From Vreelandella sp031769195 (GTDB lineage: Bacteria > Pseudomonadota > Gammaproteobacteria > Pseudomonadales > Halomonadaceae), in contig NZ_JAVHNP010000003.1 of the NCBI RefSeq assembly GCF_031769195.1, positions 615,847-679,846 on the forward strand: a DNA stretch of 64,000 nucleotides. Reading direction: 5' to 3'. Each line of letters begins with the position of its first letter. Positions within the stretch are counted from its first letter, which is position 1. The notes under the pieces were generated by a model. It had not been told where the DNA came from. It searched no databases and was given only the letters and a program-made list of their open reading frames with translations. Of the stretch, positions 33,724 to 42,947 are shown in pieces. A program made the translations under genes and the position numbers.

Positions 33724-34125
33724 GTGCCTAACCCTTCATCACCCCTTGCTGGCCAGCAGGAAACTCGCCAGCGGGGCTTTACGTTGATTGAGATGCTGAT
33801 TGCCGTTGCCATTATTGGCATTATTGCCGGCATCGCCTACCCCAGCTATACCCGCTATGTAGAGCGCTCGCTGCGCACCGATGCGCACGCGGGCTTGCTA
33901 CAAGCCGCTTCAGAAATGGAGCGCTGCTACTCCCGCCAATACTCCTATACCGGTTGCACTGTGACCACGACGTCTCCTGATGGCAATTACGCCATTGCAG
34001 CTGCGGCTGGGGATAGTAACGACGGTGGCTTTATTCTCACAGCAACCACTACCCAAACCGATGGATGCGATAGCGGTATTCAGTTTAATGCACGTGGTGA
34101 GCGCACGCCGGTGGCGTGTTGGTAA
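33724..34125 (+). CDS. pilE: Type IV pilin-like protein (PilE family minor pilin)
   Basis: 133 residues starting at GTG 33724, nine bases after AGGAG. The prepilin leader of 18 residues ends RQRG, followed by FTLIEMLIAVAIIGIIAGIAYPSYTRYV, with the conserved Glu at mature position 5. Two Cys pairs (around 68/75 and 119/132) fit the disulfide-bonded C-terminal loop. Leader cleavage and methylation would be by PilD, not in this window. It is the first gene of a four-gene pilin set and overlaps the next start (TAATG). Confidence 0.88.
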   Translation: MPNPSSPLAGQQETRQRGFTLIEMLIAVAIIGIIAGIAYPSYTRYVERSLRTDAHAGLLQAASEMERCYSRQYSYTGCTVTTTSPDGNYAIAAAAGDSNDGGFILTATTTQTDGCDSGIQFNARGERTPVACW

Positions 34126-34532
34126 TGATAGGCCCTCAGCGAGGTTTTTCACTCGTCGAGGCGCTGGTGGCGCTGGTGATTCTATCGTTGGGCGTCATTA
34201 GCGTGGCGGCTATGCAGTTGAAAGCGATTCAAAGCGCTCATAGTGGCTACCAGCAATCTCTTGTCAGTGTCGCCGCCTTAGATGCGCAAGAGCGGGTTTG
34301 GGCGGCAGTACAGCAGGTTGAACGCTGCCAGGATATCCCGCTTGGAGTGATTGAAAGTGAGTGGCGTGACGCTTGGTTTTCAGGCGCAGAGAGTTCGCTG
34401 ATACCCAAAGGCAATGCTGAAAAGAGTGTGATGACTCGGTCAGGGTGCCAGTTTTCGGTATCGGTGCATCTTGATACCCACGATGAAGAGAGCGGCACCT
34501 CAATCGAGTACCCGTTTTTATTGCCGCTTTAA
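34125..34532 (+). CDS. pilV: Type IV pilus minor pilin, PilV-like
   Basis: 135 residues from ATG 34125, overlapping the pilE-like stop by one base. The leader MIGPQRG is followed by FSLVEALVALVILSLGVISVAAMQL, the class III signal with Glu at +5. Short leader, VEALVALVILSLG wording and gene position match PilV. It would be a low-abundance subunit at the pilus tip, priming assembly together with the PilW- and PilX-like proteins. Confidence 0.83.
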   Translation: MIGPQRGFSLVEALVALVILSLGVISVAAMQLKAIQSAHSGYQQSLVSVAALDAQERVWAAVQQVERCQDIPLGVIESEWRDAWFSGAESSLIPKGNAEKSVMTRSGCQFSVSVHLDTHDEESGTSIEYPFLLPL

Positions 34533-34552
34533 CGCTGTGAGAGGGACGTTCA

Positions 34553-35023
34553 ATGCCAATGGAGAGGCAGCGAGGCTTTACCTTAACCGAAGTCATGGTC
34601 GCCATGGCGATGGGGTTGCTTATCGTGATCGGCGCTGGGCAGCTATTTCTGGGCACATTGCACACTTTTCGTCATGTAGATACGCTTAGCCGGCAGCAAG
34701 AAGCCCTCGTGTTTGCGGTCTCAACCATCACGCATACTCTGCGACAGCATGGCCCCTATAATGATGCGGGAGAGGCGTTTTATTACCTGCGCTGCGAAAG
34801 CGTGCAAGAGGTATGTCGCTGCACTCTTCAAGATATGTCGCGCGCCCAGCCGTTAGTCAATTTTTCGACTCCTGACTCGCCAGCCTGTGCGCGCAATGCG
34901 CCTGTTGGGAGTAACGCATCTGGCGGCGCTGACAGCCTCGTCTCCCTGCCATTAGGTCCTAATGGGCGCGACCTCGGCTTTTATGTGACTCAACGGTCAG
35001 CGCTGTTTTCGCCAGAAAATTGA
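34553..35023 (+). CDS. pilW: Type IV pilus minor pilin, PilW-like
   Basis: 156 residues, ATG 34553. The leader MPMERQRG precedes FTLTEVMVAMAMGLLIVIGAGQLFLGTL (Glu at +5). The helix continues into a coiled segment and then a small domain with a cluster of cysteines (RCESVQEVCRC and a later C). It is much shorter than Pseudomonas PilW (~270 residues), so the globular part is reduced. It overlaps or nearly meets the PilX-like gene. Confidence 0.8.
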   Translation: MPMERQRGFTLTEVMVAMAMGLLIVIGAGQLFLGTLHTFRHVDTLSRQQEALVFAVSTITHTLRQHGPYNDAGEAFYYLRCESVQEVCRCTLQDMSRAQPLVNFSTPDSPACARNAPVGSNASGGADSLVSLPLGPNGRDLGFYVTQRSALFSPEN

Positions 35024-35040
35024 GCCACGGAGGGCGAGCA

Positions 35041-35562
35041 TTGAGACAGCCGTTATCGCAACAACAGTTATCAGTACAACAACAAGGTGCCGCACTGGTC
35101 ATTGTGATGGTGCTGTTAGCCAGCGCATTGGTTATGGCGATGATGGGTATGCAAACGGCATTGGTTGATGAGCGATTAGCCGGTAATTTTCGTGCGTCGA
35201 CACAGGCACAAATGCGTGCGGAGATGGCCGCCGCCACGGGGTTAACTGACTTCGAAGCGCTGAATTGGGAAGGCGCACCCACGGTGGATACACCTCAATC
35301 AGTGCGTTTTAATGCCTACGCTGACCATCCAAAGGCAACGCACGTTGCCAAACACTGCCCCCAGCGAACCTGCTTTTATCTTCCTGTCATGTACCAAAGC
35401 GAGCAATGGGTCATGGCATTGGGTGCCATGAGGGCCGCGGATGCTACGGTCATCGCACAAAGCTGGCCTCTTTTTATAAGGAGAGAAGCAGAAGTTATCG
35501 TAGCATCAGAGGCTACGCCCGCCATACACCCTATAACTAAGACAACAGTGGTTTGGCAATAA
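35041..35562 (+). CDS. pilX: Type IV pilus assembly protein, PilX-like
   Basis: 173 residues. The TTG at 35041 is chosen as start because GGAGGG lies seven bases upstream; the frame is open to a TTG at 35020. After a Gln-rich leader comes GAALVIVMVLLASALVMAMMGMQTALVDERLAGN, the N-terminal wording of PilX, which lacks the Glu at +5. No pilY1 or pilE2 follows, and trpS begins 50 bases later. It would complete a PilV-PilW-PilX tip complex. Confidence 0.78.
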   Translation: MRQPLSQQQLSVQQQGAALVIVMVLLASALVMAMMGMQTALVDERLAGNFRASTQAQMRAEMAAATGLTDFEALNWEGAPTVDTPQSVRFNAYADHPKATHVAKHCPQRTCFYLPVMYQSEQWVMALGAMRAADATVIAQSWPLFIRREAEVIVASEATPAIHPITKTTVVWQ

Positions 35563-35611
35563 GCGTACAATAGCGTATCGTTTTTGACCTTTATTCAGTT
35601 GGATCCAGATC

Positions 35612-36634
35612 ATGAGTCAGACAGCCAAAACCCGTGTGCTGACCGGGATTACCACCACCGGAACGCCGCACCTTGGTAACTATGTCGGTGCCATTAAGCC
35701 TGCCATTGAAGCAAGCCAAGACCCGAACGTGCAGTCGTTCTACTTTCTTGCTGACTACCACGCGCTGATCAAATGCCAAGACCCTAAGCGCGTACAAGCA
35801 TCTCGTCTGGAGATTGCGGCCACTTGGCTGGCGCTTGGTCTGGATACCGATAACGCTATTTTCTATCGTCAGTCGGATATTATTGAGATTCCCGAGCTGA
35901 TGTGGATGCTTTCCTGTGTCTGCGCCAAAGGGCTGATGAACCGTGCCCACGCCTACAAAGCCGCCGTGGCGGAAAATGAAGAGGCGGGCGATCAAGACCC
36001 TGATAAAGGCATCACCATGGGCCTATTTGGCTACCCGGTGCTGATGGCTGCCGATATTTTAATGTTCAATGCCAATAAAGTGCCCGTGGGCCGCGACCAG
36101 ATTCAGCATATTGAAATGGCGCGTGATATTGCCGGGCGCTTTAATCACTTGTTTAAAGGGCAGTATTTCACTCAGCCAGAAGCGGTGGTGAGTGAAAAGG
36201 GCGAAGTATTGAAAGGCTTGGATGGCCGTAAAATGTCCAAGAGTTACAACAATACGATCCCGCTGTTCGTGGGCGAAAAAAAGCTGCAGAAATTGGTTCG
36301 CAAAATCAAAACCAATTCGCTTGAGCCTGGCGAACCCAAAGACCCCGACACCTGTACTCTCTTTCAAATTTTCTCAGCCTTCGCTAGCGATGCTGAGACG
36401 GCGGCTATGCGACAGCAATACGAAGAAGGCATTGGCTGGGGTGAGGCCAAAGATCGTGTGTTTGAGTACCTGAATGCCCATCTCAGTGCGCCTCGAGAGC
36501 GCTATAATGCCCTCATGGAAGACCCCGCCCATATAGAGGCCGTTCTGCAAAAAGGCGCAGAGCGGGCCCGTGAGGAAGCGGCTGTTACCATGGATCGACT
36601 GCGCTCCGCTGTTGGCCTGGGTCGGTTTGTCTGA
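35612..36634 (+). CDS. trpS: Tryptophanyl-tRNA synthetase
   Basis: 340 residues. The class I signature GTPHLGNYVGAI (residues 14-25 area) and KMSKSYNN (near 208-215) are intact. It charges tRNA-Trp. The protein is of the compact bacterial type. It begins 50 bases after the pilin set with an ATG at 35612. A weak terminator hairpin follows at 36724-36750. Confidence 0.96.
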   Translation: MSQTAKTRVLTGITTTGTPHLGNYVGAIKPAIEASQDPNVQSFYFLADYHALIKCQDPKRVQASRLEIAATWLALGLDTDNAIFYRQSDIIEIPELMWMLSCVCAKGLMNRAHAYKAAVAENEEAGDQDPDKGITMGLFGYPVLMAADILMFNANKVPVGRDQIQHIEMARDIAGRFNHLFKGQYFTQPEAVVSEKGEVLKGLDGRKMSKSYNNTIPLFVGEKKLQKLVRKIKTNSLEPGEPKDPDTCTLFQIFSAFASDAETAAMRQQYEEGIGWGEAKDRVFEYLNAHLSAPRERYNALMEDPAHIEAVLQKGAERAREEAAVTMDRLRSAVGLGRFV

Positions 36635-36723
36635 TATTCACTAATGGTATAAGAACCAGCCTATAAAGAATTTCCAGAGTTCTACGGCCAACGTTAGGCT
36701 TATAACTATTGTCCAAATTAGCC

Positions 36724-36750
36724 AAGCGCCTCGCTATTGTAGGCGCTTTT
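36724..36750 (+). terminator. Weak terminator after trpS
   Basis: AAGCGCCT and AGGCGCTT pair around a 9-base loop, followed by only four T. It lies 20 bases before the YeeE-like start. Confidence 0.6.
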
Positions 36751-36771
36751 GGCGTTACTAATAGGTGAATT

Positions 36772-37983
36772 ATGGCAACGACTTCTGCGGTGGCACCGAT
36801 CAACTATCGCGTGCCTCTTCTCGCGACGGCGGCCATTGTGCTGAGTTCGCTCATCATTGGCGTGCTGTTCAGCGCCAACATTGGCTTGCTGATGATTGTG
36901 GGTGGCTTGCTGGGTATGGTGCTTTACCATGCGGCGTTTGGCTTTACGGCGGCGTGGCGGGTCTTTATTACCGAGCGCCGTGGGCGCGGGCTGCGGGCGC
37001 AAATGGTGATGTTGGCGATTGCCGTGGTGCTGTTTTTTCCGGCCTTAGGGGCTGGCACCTTGTTTGGTACACCGGTCACAGGGTTTGTGTCTCCTATTGG
37101 TATCTCGGTGCTGTTTGGTGCCTTTATCTTTGGCATTGGTATGCAGCTAGGCGGTGGCTGTGCTTCGGGCACGCTGTTTACCGCGGGCGGCGGTAATGCA
37201 CGCATGCTGATTACGCTGGTGTTCTTTATTGTGGGTTCGGTGATTGGCACCGCACACTTTACTTGGTGGCAAAGCCTGCCTGCTTTTCAACCGGTCTCGC
37301 TGGTCAATGTGGCTGGTGTGGGCGGTGGCATCGGCATTAGCCTGGTGTTGTTTGCCGCGATTGCTGCGTTTACGGTGATTATGGAAAAGCGCCGCCATGG
37401 TCATTTAGAGCAGGCCCCAATGGTGGATAAACCGGGCACTGAGCGTTGGTTGTCTGGACCGTGGCCGCTGGTAGCCGGTGCGGTGGCGCTGGCGCTGCTG
37501 AACTTTGCCACGCTGGCACTGGCAGGCCGCCCCTGGGGGATTACCTCGGCGTTTGCTCTATGGGGTGCCAAAAGTTTTGAGCTGGTGGGTGGCGATGTGA
37601 GCCAGTGGGGCTACTGGCAGACCCCCGGCAACGCGGCCGCGTTGGAAGCCAGCGTATGGAGCGACATCACCACGGTAATGAACGTTGGCATTATGTTAGG
37701 TGCTCTGGCCGCTTCAAGCTTGGCTGGGCGTTTTGCGCCTAATTTCCGTATCCCGCTGAAATCGGTATTGGCGGCGGTGATTGGCGGCATCATGCTTGGT
37801 TACGGCGCTCGCTTAGCCTTTGGCTGCAACATTGGCGCTTACTTCAGCGGTATTGCCTCAGGCAGCTTACACGGCTGGGTGTGGATGGTGGCGGCGTTTG
37901 CCGGCAACATGGTGGGCGTTAAGCTGCGGCCGTTCTTCTTTGAGGGAGCAGAAGGGCGCAAGCCAGTTGCAAAAAGCTGTTAA
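36772..37983 (+). CDS. YeeE/YedE family sulfur transporter
   Basis: 403 residues, about nine to ten membrane segments arranged as two related halves. Each half carries the family cysteine motif: GGGCASGTLF in the first and FGCNIGAYFSGI in the second. Members such as YeeE/TsuA import thiosulfate, and others are linked to selenium or sulfur-carrier proteins. No TusA-like small partner adjoins it here. It is a single-gene unit with a strong terminator. Thiosulfate or a related sulfur compound is the likely substrate by family. Confidence 0.85.
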   Translation: MATTSAVAPINYRVPLLATAAIVLSSLIIGVLFSANIGLLMIVGGLLGMVLYHAAFGFTAAWRVFITERRGRGLRAQMVMLAIAVVLFFPALGAGTLFGTPVTGFVSPIGISVLFGAFIFGIGMQLGGGCASGTLFTAGGGNARMLITLVFFIVGSVIGTAHFTWWQSLPAFQPVSLVNVAGVGGGIGISLVLFAAIAAFTVIMEKRRHGHLEQAPMVDKPGTERWLSGPWPLVAGAVALALLNFATLALAGRPWGITSAFALWGAKSFELVGGDVSQWGYWQTPGNAAALEASVWSDITTVMNVGIMLGALAASSLAGRFAPNFRIPLKSVLAAVIGGIMLGYGARLAFGCNIGAYFSGIASGSLHGWVWMVAAFAGNMVGVKLRPFFFEGAEGRKPVAKSC

Positions 37984-38006
37984 ACAGTAGACTTAAACCG
38001 CTTGTT

Positions 38007-38041
38007 AAAAGCGTCTTGGCGAGGGCCGAGACGCTTTTTTT
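38007..38041 (+). terminator. Terminator of the YeeE-like gene
   Basis: AAGCGTCTTGGC and GCCGAGACGCTT form a long stem with one mismatch and a GAGG loop, followed by seven T. Confidence 0.92.
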
Positions 38042-38119
38042 ATGCTCATTATTTATGTCTCTTCCACCTTTGTCGTACTAGCATGTTACATTACCTCCAA
38101 ACGCCGCCAACGCCCAGCG

Positions 38120-38139
38120 TTGCTGCATTGCAACAGCAA
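38120..38139. repeat. Inverted repeat upstream of malic enzyme gene
   Basis: TTGCTG and CAGCAA with an 8-base spacer that itself reads CATTGCAA. It lies about 22 bases before the maeA start and could be an operator. Found by eye. Confidence 0.4.
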
Positions 38140-38161
38140 TTGACATAAAAAGAGAGTGCCT

Positions 38162-39841
38162 ATGTCTACGATGAGTAAACGCCCTTTATACATTCCTTAC
38201 GCCGGTCCTTCTTTGCTTGAAATGCCGCTATTGAACAAAGGCAGCGCGTTTACTCAGGAGGAGCGGCTGGCGTTTAACCTGATGGGGTTATTGCCGCAAA
38301 AGGTGGAAACCATTGATGACCAGTTAGAGCGTGTTTATCGCCAGTACCAGCAGTGTCATAGTGACCTAGAGCGCCATATTCACTTGCGTGCTATTCAAGA
38401 CGATAACGAAACACTCTATTTCCGGCTCGTGTCGGAGCATCTGGAAGAGATGCTGCCGATCATCTACACCCCTACCGTGGGTCAGGCGTGCCAGGAGTTT
38501 TCCAATATCTATCGTAACCACCGGGGCTTGTTCATCAGCTACCCGGACCGCGAGCATATGGACGACATCCTGCGCAGTGCCACCAAGGACAACGTGAAAG
38601 TGATCGTCGTCACCGATGGTGAGCGGATTCTTGGCCTGGGTGACCAGGGCATTGGCGGGATGGGCATTCCTATCGGGAAGCTGGCGCTCTACACCGCCTG
38701 TGGTGGAATTAGCCCGGCGTATACGCTGCCTATCATGATTGACGTAGGCACGAACAATAAAGCGCTGTTAGATGACCCTATGTACATGGGGTGGCGCCAT
38801 GAGCGGGTTGGCCAAGAAGAGTACGACGCCTTTATGGCGGAGTTTATCTGCGCTGTGAAGCGTCGTTGGCCAAACGTGCTGTTGCAGTTTGAGGACTTTG
38901 CCCAGGCTAACGCTGTACCGCTGCTGGAACGCTACCGTGATGAGCTGTGCTGCTTCAATGATGACGTTCAGGGTACAGCGTCTGTGGTGGTAGGCACTCT
39001 GATGGCTGCCTGTCAGGCCCGTGAAGAGACGATTGCCCAACAGCGTGTGGTGTTTGTGGGCGGCGGCTCTGCAGGCTGCGGTATTGCCGAGCAGGTGGTG
39101 GTCGCGATGGAAGCCGAAGGCTTAACGGAAGCGGAAGCGCGGGCGCGTATCTTTATCGTCGACCGTGAAGGGCTCATGACCACGGATCAGGCGTGGCAGC
39201 GTGATTTCCAGCGCCGTTTAGCCCACGACCCGGCGTTAGTCGCTGGGTGGAATGGCCAGGGTCTTGAAGAGACCATTGCTAACATGAAGCCTACCATTCT
39301 GATTGGCGTGTGCGGCCAGCGGGGTATCTTTACCGAGCAAGTCGTTCGCACCATGCATGCAGGCTGCGAGCATCCGGTGATTATGCCGCTCTCCAACCCG
39401 ACCTCGCAGGCTGAAGCGGTGCCGGAAGATGTGATTCGCTGGACCGATGGCCAAGCGTTGGTCGCCACTGGCAGTCCGTTTGCACCGGTGGTTTATAATG
39501 GCCGTACTTACCCCATCGCTCAGTGTAATAACGCTTATATCTTCCCAGGTATTGGTCTGGGCGTGATTGCGGCGAATGCTAACCGGGTCACCGATGAAAT
39601 GCTGATGAGTGCATCGCGAGCATTAGCCCGTGAAGCACCGCTGGTGAAAGAGGGCAAGGGCGCGTTGCTGCCGCCGTTGTCGCGGATTCGTGATATCAGT
39701 AAGTCGATTGCCTTTGAGGTAGCGGCGCAAGCACAGCAAAACGGTGTTGCGCTAAAAACCAGCGGCACCGTGCTGCGTGAGCGTATCGAGTCTGCCTGCT
39801 GGTCGCCGGAATACCGCTTCTACCGTCGCCGTGCTTTCTAA
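38162..39841 (+). CDS. maeA: NAD-dependent malic enzyme (malate dehydrogenase, decarboxylating)
   Basis: 559 residues from ATG 38162, close to E. coli MaeA (565). Recognisable motifs include YTPTVGQACQEFSNIYR near the active site, FNDDVQGTASVVVGTL (metal and malate) and GGGSAGCGIAEQ (NAD-binding). It converts malate to pyruvate and CO2. The frame is open to a GTG at 38156, giving two extra residues. It converges on aconitase, with the hairpin at 39867-39886 between them. Confidence 0.95.
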   Translation: MSTMSKRPLYIPYAGPSLLEMPLLNKGSAFTQEERLAFNLMGLLPQKVETIDDQLERVYRQYQQCHSDLERHIHLRAIQDDNETLYFRLVSEHLEEMLPIIYTPTVGQACQEFSNIYRNHRGLFISYPDREHMDDILRSATKDNVKVIVVTDGERILGLGDQGIGGMGIPIGKLALYTACGGISPAYTLPIMIDVGTNNKALLDDPMYMGWRHERVGQEEYDAFMAEFICAVKRRWPNVLLQFEDFAQANAVPLLERYRDELCCFNDDVQGTASVVVGTLMAACQAREETIAQQRVVFVGGGSAGCGIAEQVVVAMEAEGLTEAEARARIFIVDREGLMTTDQAWQRDFQRRLAHDPALVAGWNGQGLEETIANMKPTILIGVCGQRGIFTEQVVRTMHAGCEHPVIMPLSNPTSQAEAVPEDVIRWTDGQALVATGSPFAPVVYNGRTYPIAQCNNAYIFPGIGLGVIAANANRVTDEMLMSASRALAREAPLVKEGKGALLPPLSRIRDISKSIAFEVAAQAQQNGVALKTSGTVLRERIESACWSPEYRFYRRRAF

Positions 39842-39857
39842 ACACAGTTGATGCGAG

Positions 39858-39886
39858 CAAAAAAAAGCCCCCACCAAGGTGGGGGC
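39858..39886 (-). terminator. Terminator of aconitase gene (minus strand)
   Basis: GCCCCCACC and GGTGGGGGC form a perfect 9-bp stem. On the minus strand it is followed by a run of nine T (A on the plus strand, 39859-39866). It also lies just after the maeA stop and may block transcription from both sides. Confidence 0.88.
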
Positions 39887-39929
39887 GATGCAAGCATTGG
39901 TAGGTGTTACCTATGAATAGGTCGTCCCT

Positions 39930-42677
39930 TTAGGCTGCGCCGATCATCTTGCGCAGCACGTAGTGAAGGATACCACCGTGACGGTAGTAAGCCAGCTCAT
40001 TGACGGTATCAATTCGACACTTGGCATCAACGGTGCGTTCGCCGTCGCTGTTTTTAATCACGACTTGCACAGTACCGCCGGGGCTTAAGTCGCTCAAACC
40101 GGCAATCGAGATCTCTTCATCTCCGGTTAATCCTAGGCTTTCACGGCTTTCGCCTTCTGGGAACTGCAGCGGAACGACGCCCATTCCGATCAGGTTCGAA
40201 CGGTGAATACGTTCGAAGGATTCGGCAATCACCGCGCGCACGCCCAGCAAACGAGTGCCTTTGGCTGCCCAGTCACGCGATGAGCCTGTGCCGTACTCTT
40301 TACCGGCAATTACGACCAGCGGCGTGCCTTCCTCTTTGTATTTCATGGCGGCATCATAAATCGCCATCTGCTCACCGCTCGGCACGTGGCGAGTTTCGCC
40401 GCCAACAACGCCGTCGAGCATCTCGTTTTTGATCCGCACGTTGGCGAAGGTGCCGCGCATCATCACTTCATGGTTACCCCGACGCGAGCCGTAAGAGTTG
40501 AAGTCGACCGGTTTCACGCCGTGCTCTTGCAGGTAGCGTCCGGCGGGGCTATCCGGTTTGATGGAGCCAGCGGGTGAAATATGGTCGGTGGTGACAGAGT
40601 CGCCGAGCATCGCCAGTACGCGGGCGTTCTTCACGTCTTCAATGGCATCCGGCTCCCGCTGCATGCCTTCAAAGAACGGCGGGTGCTGGATGTAGGTCGA
40701 TTCCGGCCACTCGTACACTTTGCCTTCTGGAACCTTGATGGCTTTCCAAGTCTCGTCGCCCTCAAAGACGGCGCCGTACTCTTTACGGAACATCTCGGTG
40801 TTCACTTTCTCAACGGCACTGGCAATATCCGCTTGGGAGGGCCAAATGTCCTTCAAGTAAACCGGGTTGCCATCATGATCTTGGCCAAGTGGGTCGGTGG
40901 TTAAATTACGCTGTACATTGCCCGCCAACGCATAAGCAACCACTAGAGGCGGCGAGGCCAACCAGTTGGTTTTTACTAGCGGGTGCACACGGCCTTCAAA
41001 GTTACGGTTGCCTGACAGTACCGATGCCACGGTGAGGTCGCCGCTGTTGATGGCTTTTTCAATCTCTTCCGGCAGCGGGCCAGAGTTACCAATACAGGTG
41101 GTGCAGCCGTAGCCCACGAGGTTAAAGCCGAGGGCATCTAGGTCATCGTTGAGATTAGCGGCGGCTAGGTAGTCGGTAACAACTTTTGAGCCGGGGGCGA
41201 GTGATGTTTTCACCCATGGCTTAGTGGTTAAGCCTTTTTCGCGGGCGTTACGGGCCAGTAGGCCAGCCGCCATCATCACGCTAGGGTTTGATGTATTAGT
41301 GCAAGAGGTAATGGCCGCGATAACCACTGCGCCGGGGTCGAGGCTAAAGTCCTGTTCGCCCATGGTGACCGTTTGGCTATCGGTATGTTGGAAGTCGTGC
41401 TCGTAGCTGCGCTCAATTCCCACCGCGGTTTGGCCGCCTTCGGAGGCCAGTTTACCTTTCTCGGTGGTGGGCAGCGTCTTGCCATCTTCTTCCATAACTT
41501 TGCTGAATGCACTGGCCATGTCTTGAAGGGCAACGCGGTCCTGGGGGCGTTTGGGGCCGGCAAGGCTGGCTTCTACTTTGCTCATATCCAGGCTAAGCGT
41601 GTCGGTGAAGACAGGTTCGTCGCCCGGCTCGCGCCATAGGCCCTGGGCTTTGCTGTACGCTTCCACAAGCGCAATCTGGTTATCTTCGCGGCCGGTTAAA
41701 CGCAGGTAGTTGAGCGTTTCGTCATCGACGGGGAAGAAGCCGCAGGTAGCGCCGTACTCAGGGGCCATGTTGGCAATAGTGGCGCGGTCTGCTAATGGCA
41801 GGTCTTTCAAGCCGTCGCCGTAAAACTCAACGAACTTACCGACCACACCTTTTTTGCGCAGCATTTCGGTCACGGTCAGTACGAGGTCAGTGGCGGTAAT
41901 GCCTTCCTGAAGCTTGCCGGTGAGCTTGAAGCCAATCACTTCTGGAATCAGCATAGAGACCGGCTGACCCAGCATGGCGGCTTCTGCTTCGATACCACCC
42001 ACGCCCCAACCAAGCACGCCCAGGCCGTTGATCATGGTGGTGTGAGAGTCCGTGCCCACGAGTGTGTCGGGGTAGGCAAACGTTTTGCCATTTTCCTCTT
42101 TAGTCCATACCGTGCGCCCCAAGTATTCCAGGTTCACTTGGTGGCAAATGCCGGTGCCGGGCGGCACAACGCTGAAGTTATCAAAGGCTTTCTGGCCCCA
42201 GCGCAGGAACTCGTAACGTTCGCCGTTGCGCTGCATTTCGATATCAACGTTTTCTTGGAACGCCGCGGCGTTACCGAACTTATCCACCATGACCGAGTGG
42301 TCAATAACGAGATCCACTGGAGAAAGGGGATTAATACGAGCGGGGTCTTCGCCTAGCTTTTCCACCGCAGCGCGCATGGAGGCGAGGTCCACAACACCCG
42401 GCACGCCTGTAAAATCTTGCATCAGTACGCGGGCAGGGCGGTAACCAATTTCGCGGCTGGATTTGCCCTCTTTCTGCCAGTCGACCAGCGCCTGCATATC
42501 TTCTTGCTCGACGCTCTCATCGTCAGCGAAGCGCAGCTGGTTTTCGAGCAAGATTTTGAGTGTTTTAGGTAGTCGGTCAATATTGCCTAGCGTCTCAGCC
42601 GCCGTGGGCAGGCTGTAGTAGTGATACTCTTGGCTTCCTGCCGTTAAGGTATGAAGCGTGTTAGGTATCTTGCTCAT
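39930..42677 (-). CDS. acnA: Aconitate hydratase A
   Basis: 915 residues. The [4Fe-4S] cysteines appear in ITSCTNTSNPSVM and YGCTTCIGNSGPL; the C-terminal swivelling domain ends with the GTGSSRDWAAKGTRLLG active-site loop. It isomerises citrate to isocitrate in the TCA cycle. The ribosome site AGAGGAG is well placed before ATG 42677. The sequence fits AcnA (related to iron-regulatory proteins), not AcnB or AcnD. It is transcribed divergently from trxB over a 270-base gap. Confidence 0.95.
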   Translation of the reverse strand: MSKIPNTLHTLTAGSQEYHYYSLPTAAETLGNIDRLPKTLKILLENQLRFADDESVEQEDMQALVDWQKEGKSSREIGYRPARVLMQDFTGVPGVVDLASMRAAVEKLGEDPARINPLSPVDLVIDHSVMVDKFGNAAAFQENVDIEMQRNGERYEFLRWGQKAFDNFSVVPPGTGICHQVNLEYLGRTVWTKEENGKTFAYPDTLVGTDSHTTMINGLGVLGWGVGGIEAEAAMLGQPVSMLIPEVIGFKLTGKLQEGITATDLVLTVTEMLRKKGVVGKFVEFYGDGLKDLPLADRATIANMAPEYGATCGFFPVDDETLNYLRLTGREDNQIALVEAYSKAQGLWREPGDEPVFTDTLSLDMSKVEASLAGPKRPQDRVALQDMASAFSKVMEEDGKTLPTTEKGKLASEGGQTAVGIERSYEHDFQHTDSQTVTMGEQDFSLDPGAVVIAAITSCTNTSNPSVMMAAGLLARNAREKGLTTKPWVKTSLAPGSKVVTDYLAAANLNDDLDALGFNLVGYGCTTCIGNSGPLPEEIEKAINSGDLTVASVLSGNRNFEGRVHPLVKTNWLASPPLVVAYALAGNVQRNLTTDPLGQDHDGNPVYLKDIWPSQADIASAVEKVNTEMFRKEYGAVFEGDETWKAIKVPEGKVYEWPESTYIQHPPFFEGMQREPDAIEDVKNARVLAMLGDSVTTDHISPAGSIKPDSPAGRYLQEHGVKPVDFNSYGSRRGNHEVMMRGTFANVRIKNEMLDGVVGGETRHVPSGEQMAIYDAAMKYKEEGTPLVVIAGKEYGTGSSRDWAAKGTRLLGVRAVIAESFERIHRSNLIGMGVVPLQFPEGESRESLGLTGDEEISIAGLSDLSPGGTVQVVIKNSDGERTVDAKCRIDTVNELAYYRHGGILHYVLRKMIGAA

Positions 42678-42947
42678 TCCATTCTCCTCTGATTGCTTGG
42701 CGTTGCGCGACGGTCACTGCTGGTCTGTGTATAACGGTCCTGAGTATGGCTGTTTCATCGTAGGGCTGAACAACATCTGACGTAATAACAGTATGGCTTA
42801 TTAATACCACATGGGTGTGCCACCCCTGGCTTTCAAGCCATCTTCGCCTAATAGCGTAGGCTAACCCTTGTAATAGCTTGTACTTGACGCCATTTCAGGC
42901 AGACTCTCTTGCAACGTTATCTGCTCAATTGTGACAAAGGTGGTGTC

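Noticed and set aside
39858..39886. Hairpin as the maeA terminator
   Set aside because: The T tract is only on the minus strand, so it is assigned to acnA; effect on maeA is possible but not shown.
40386..42444. Several plus-strand frames of 60-107 codons inside acnA
   Set aside because: They are antisense shadows of a highly conserved gene with biased codon use; no ribosome sites or family likeness.
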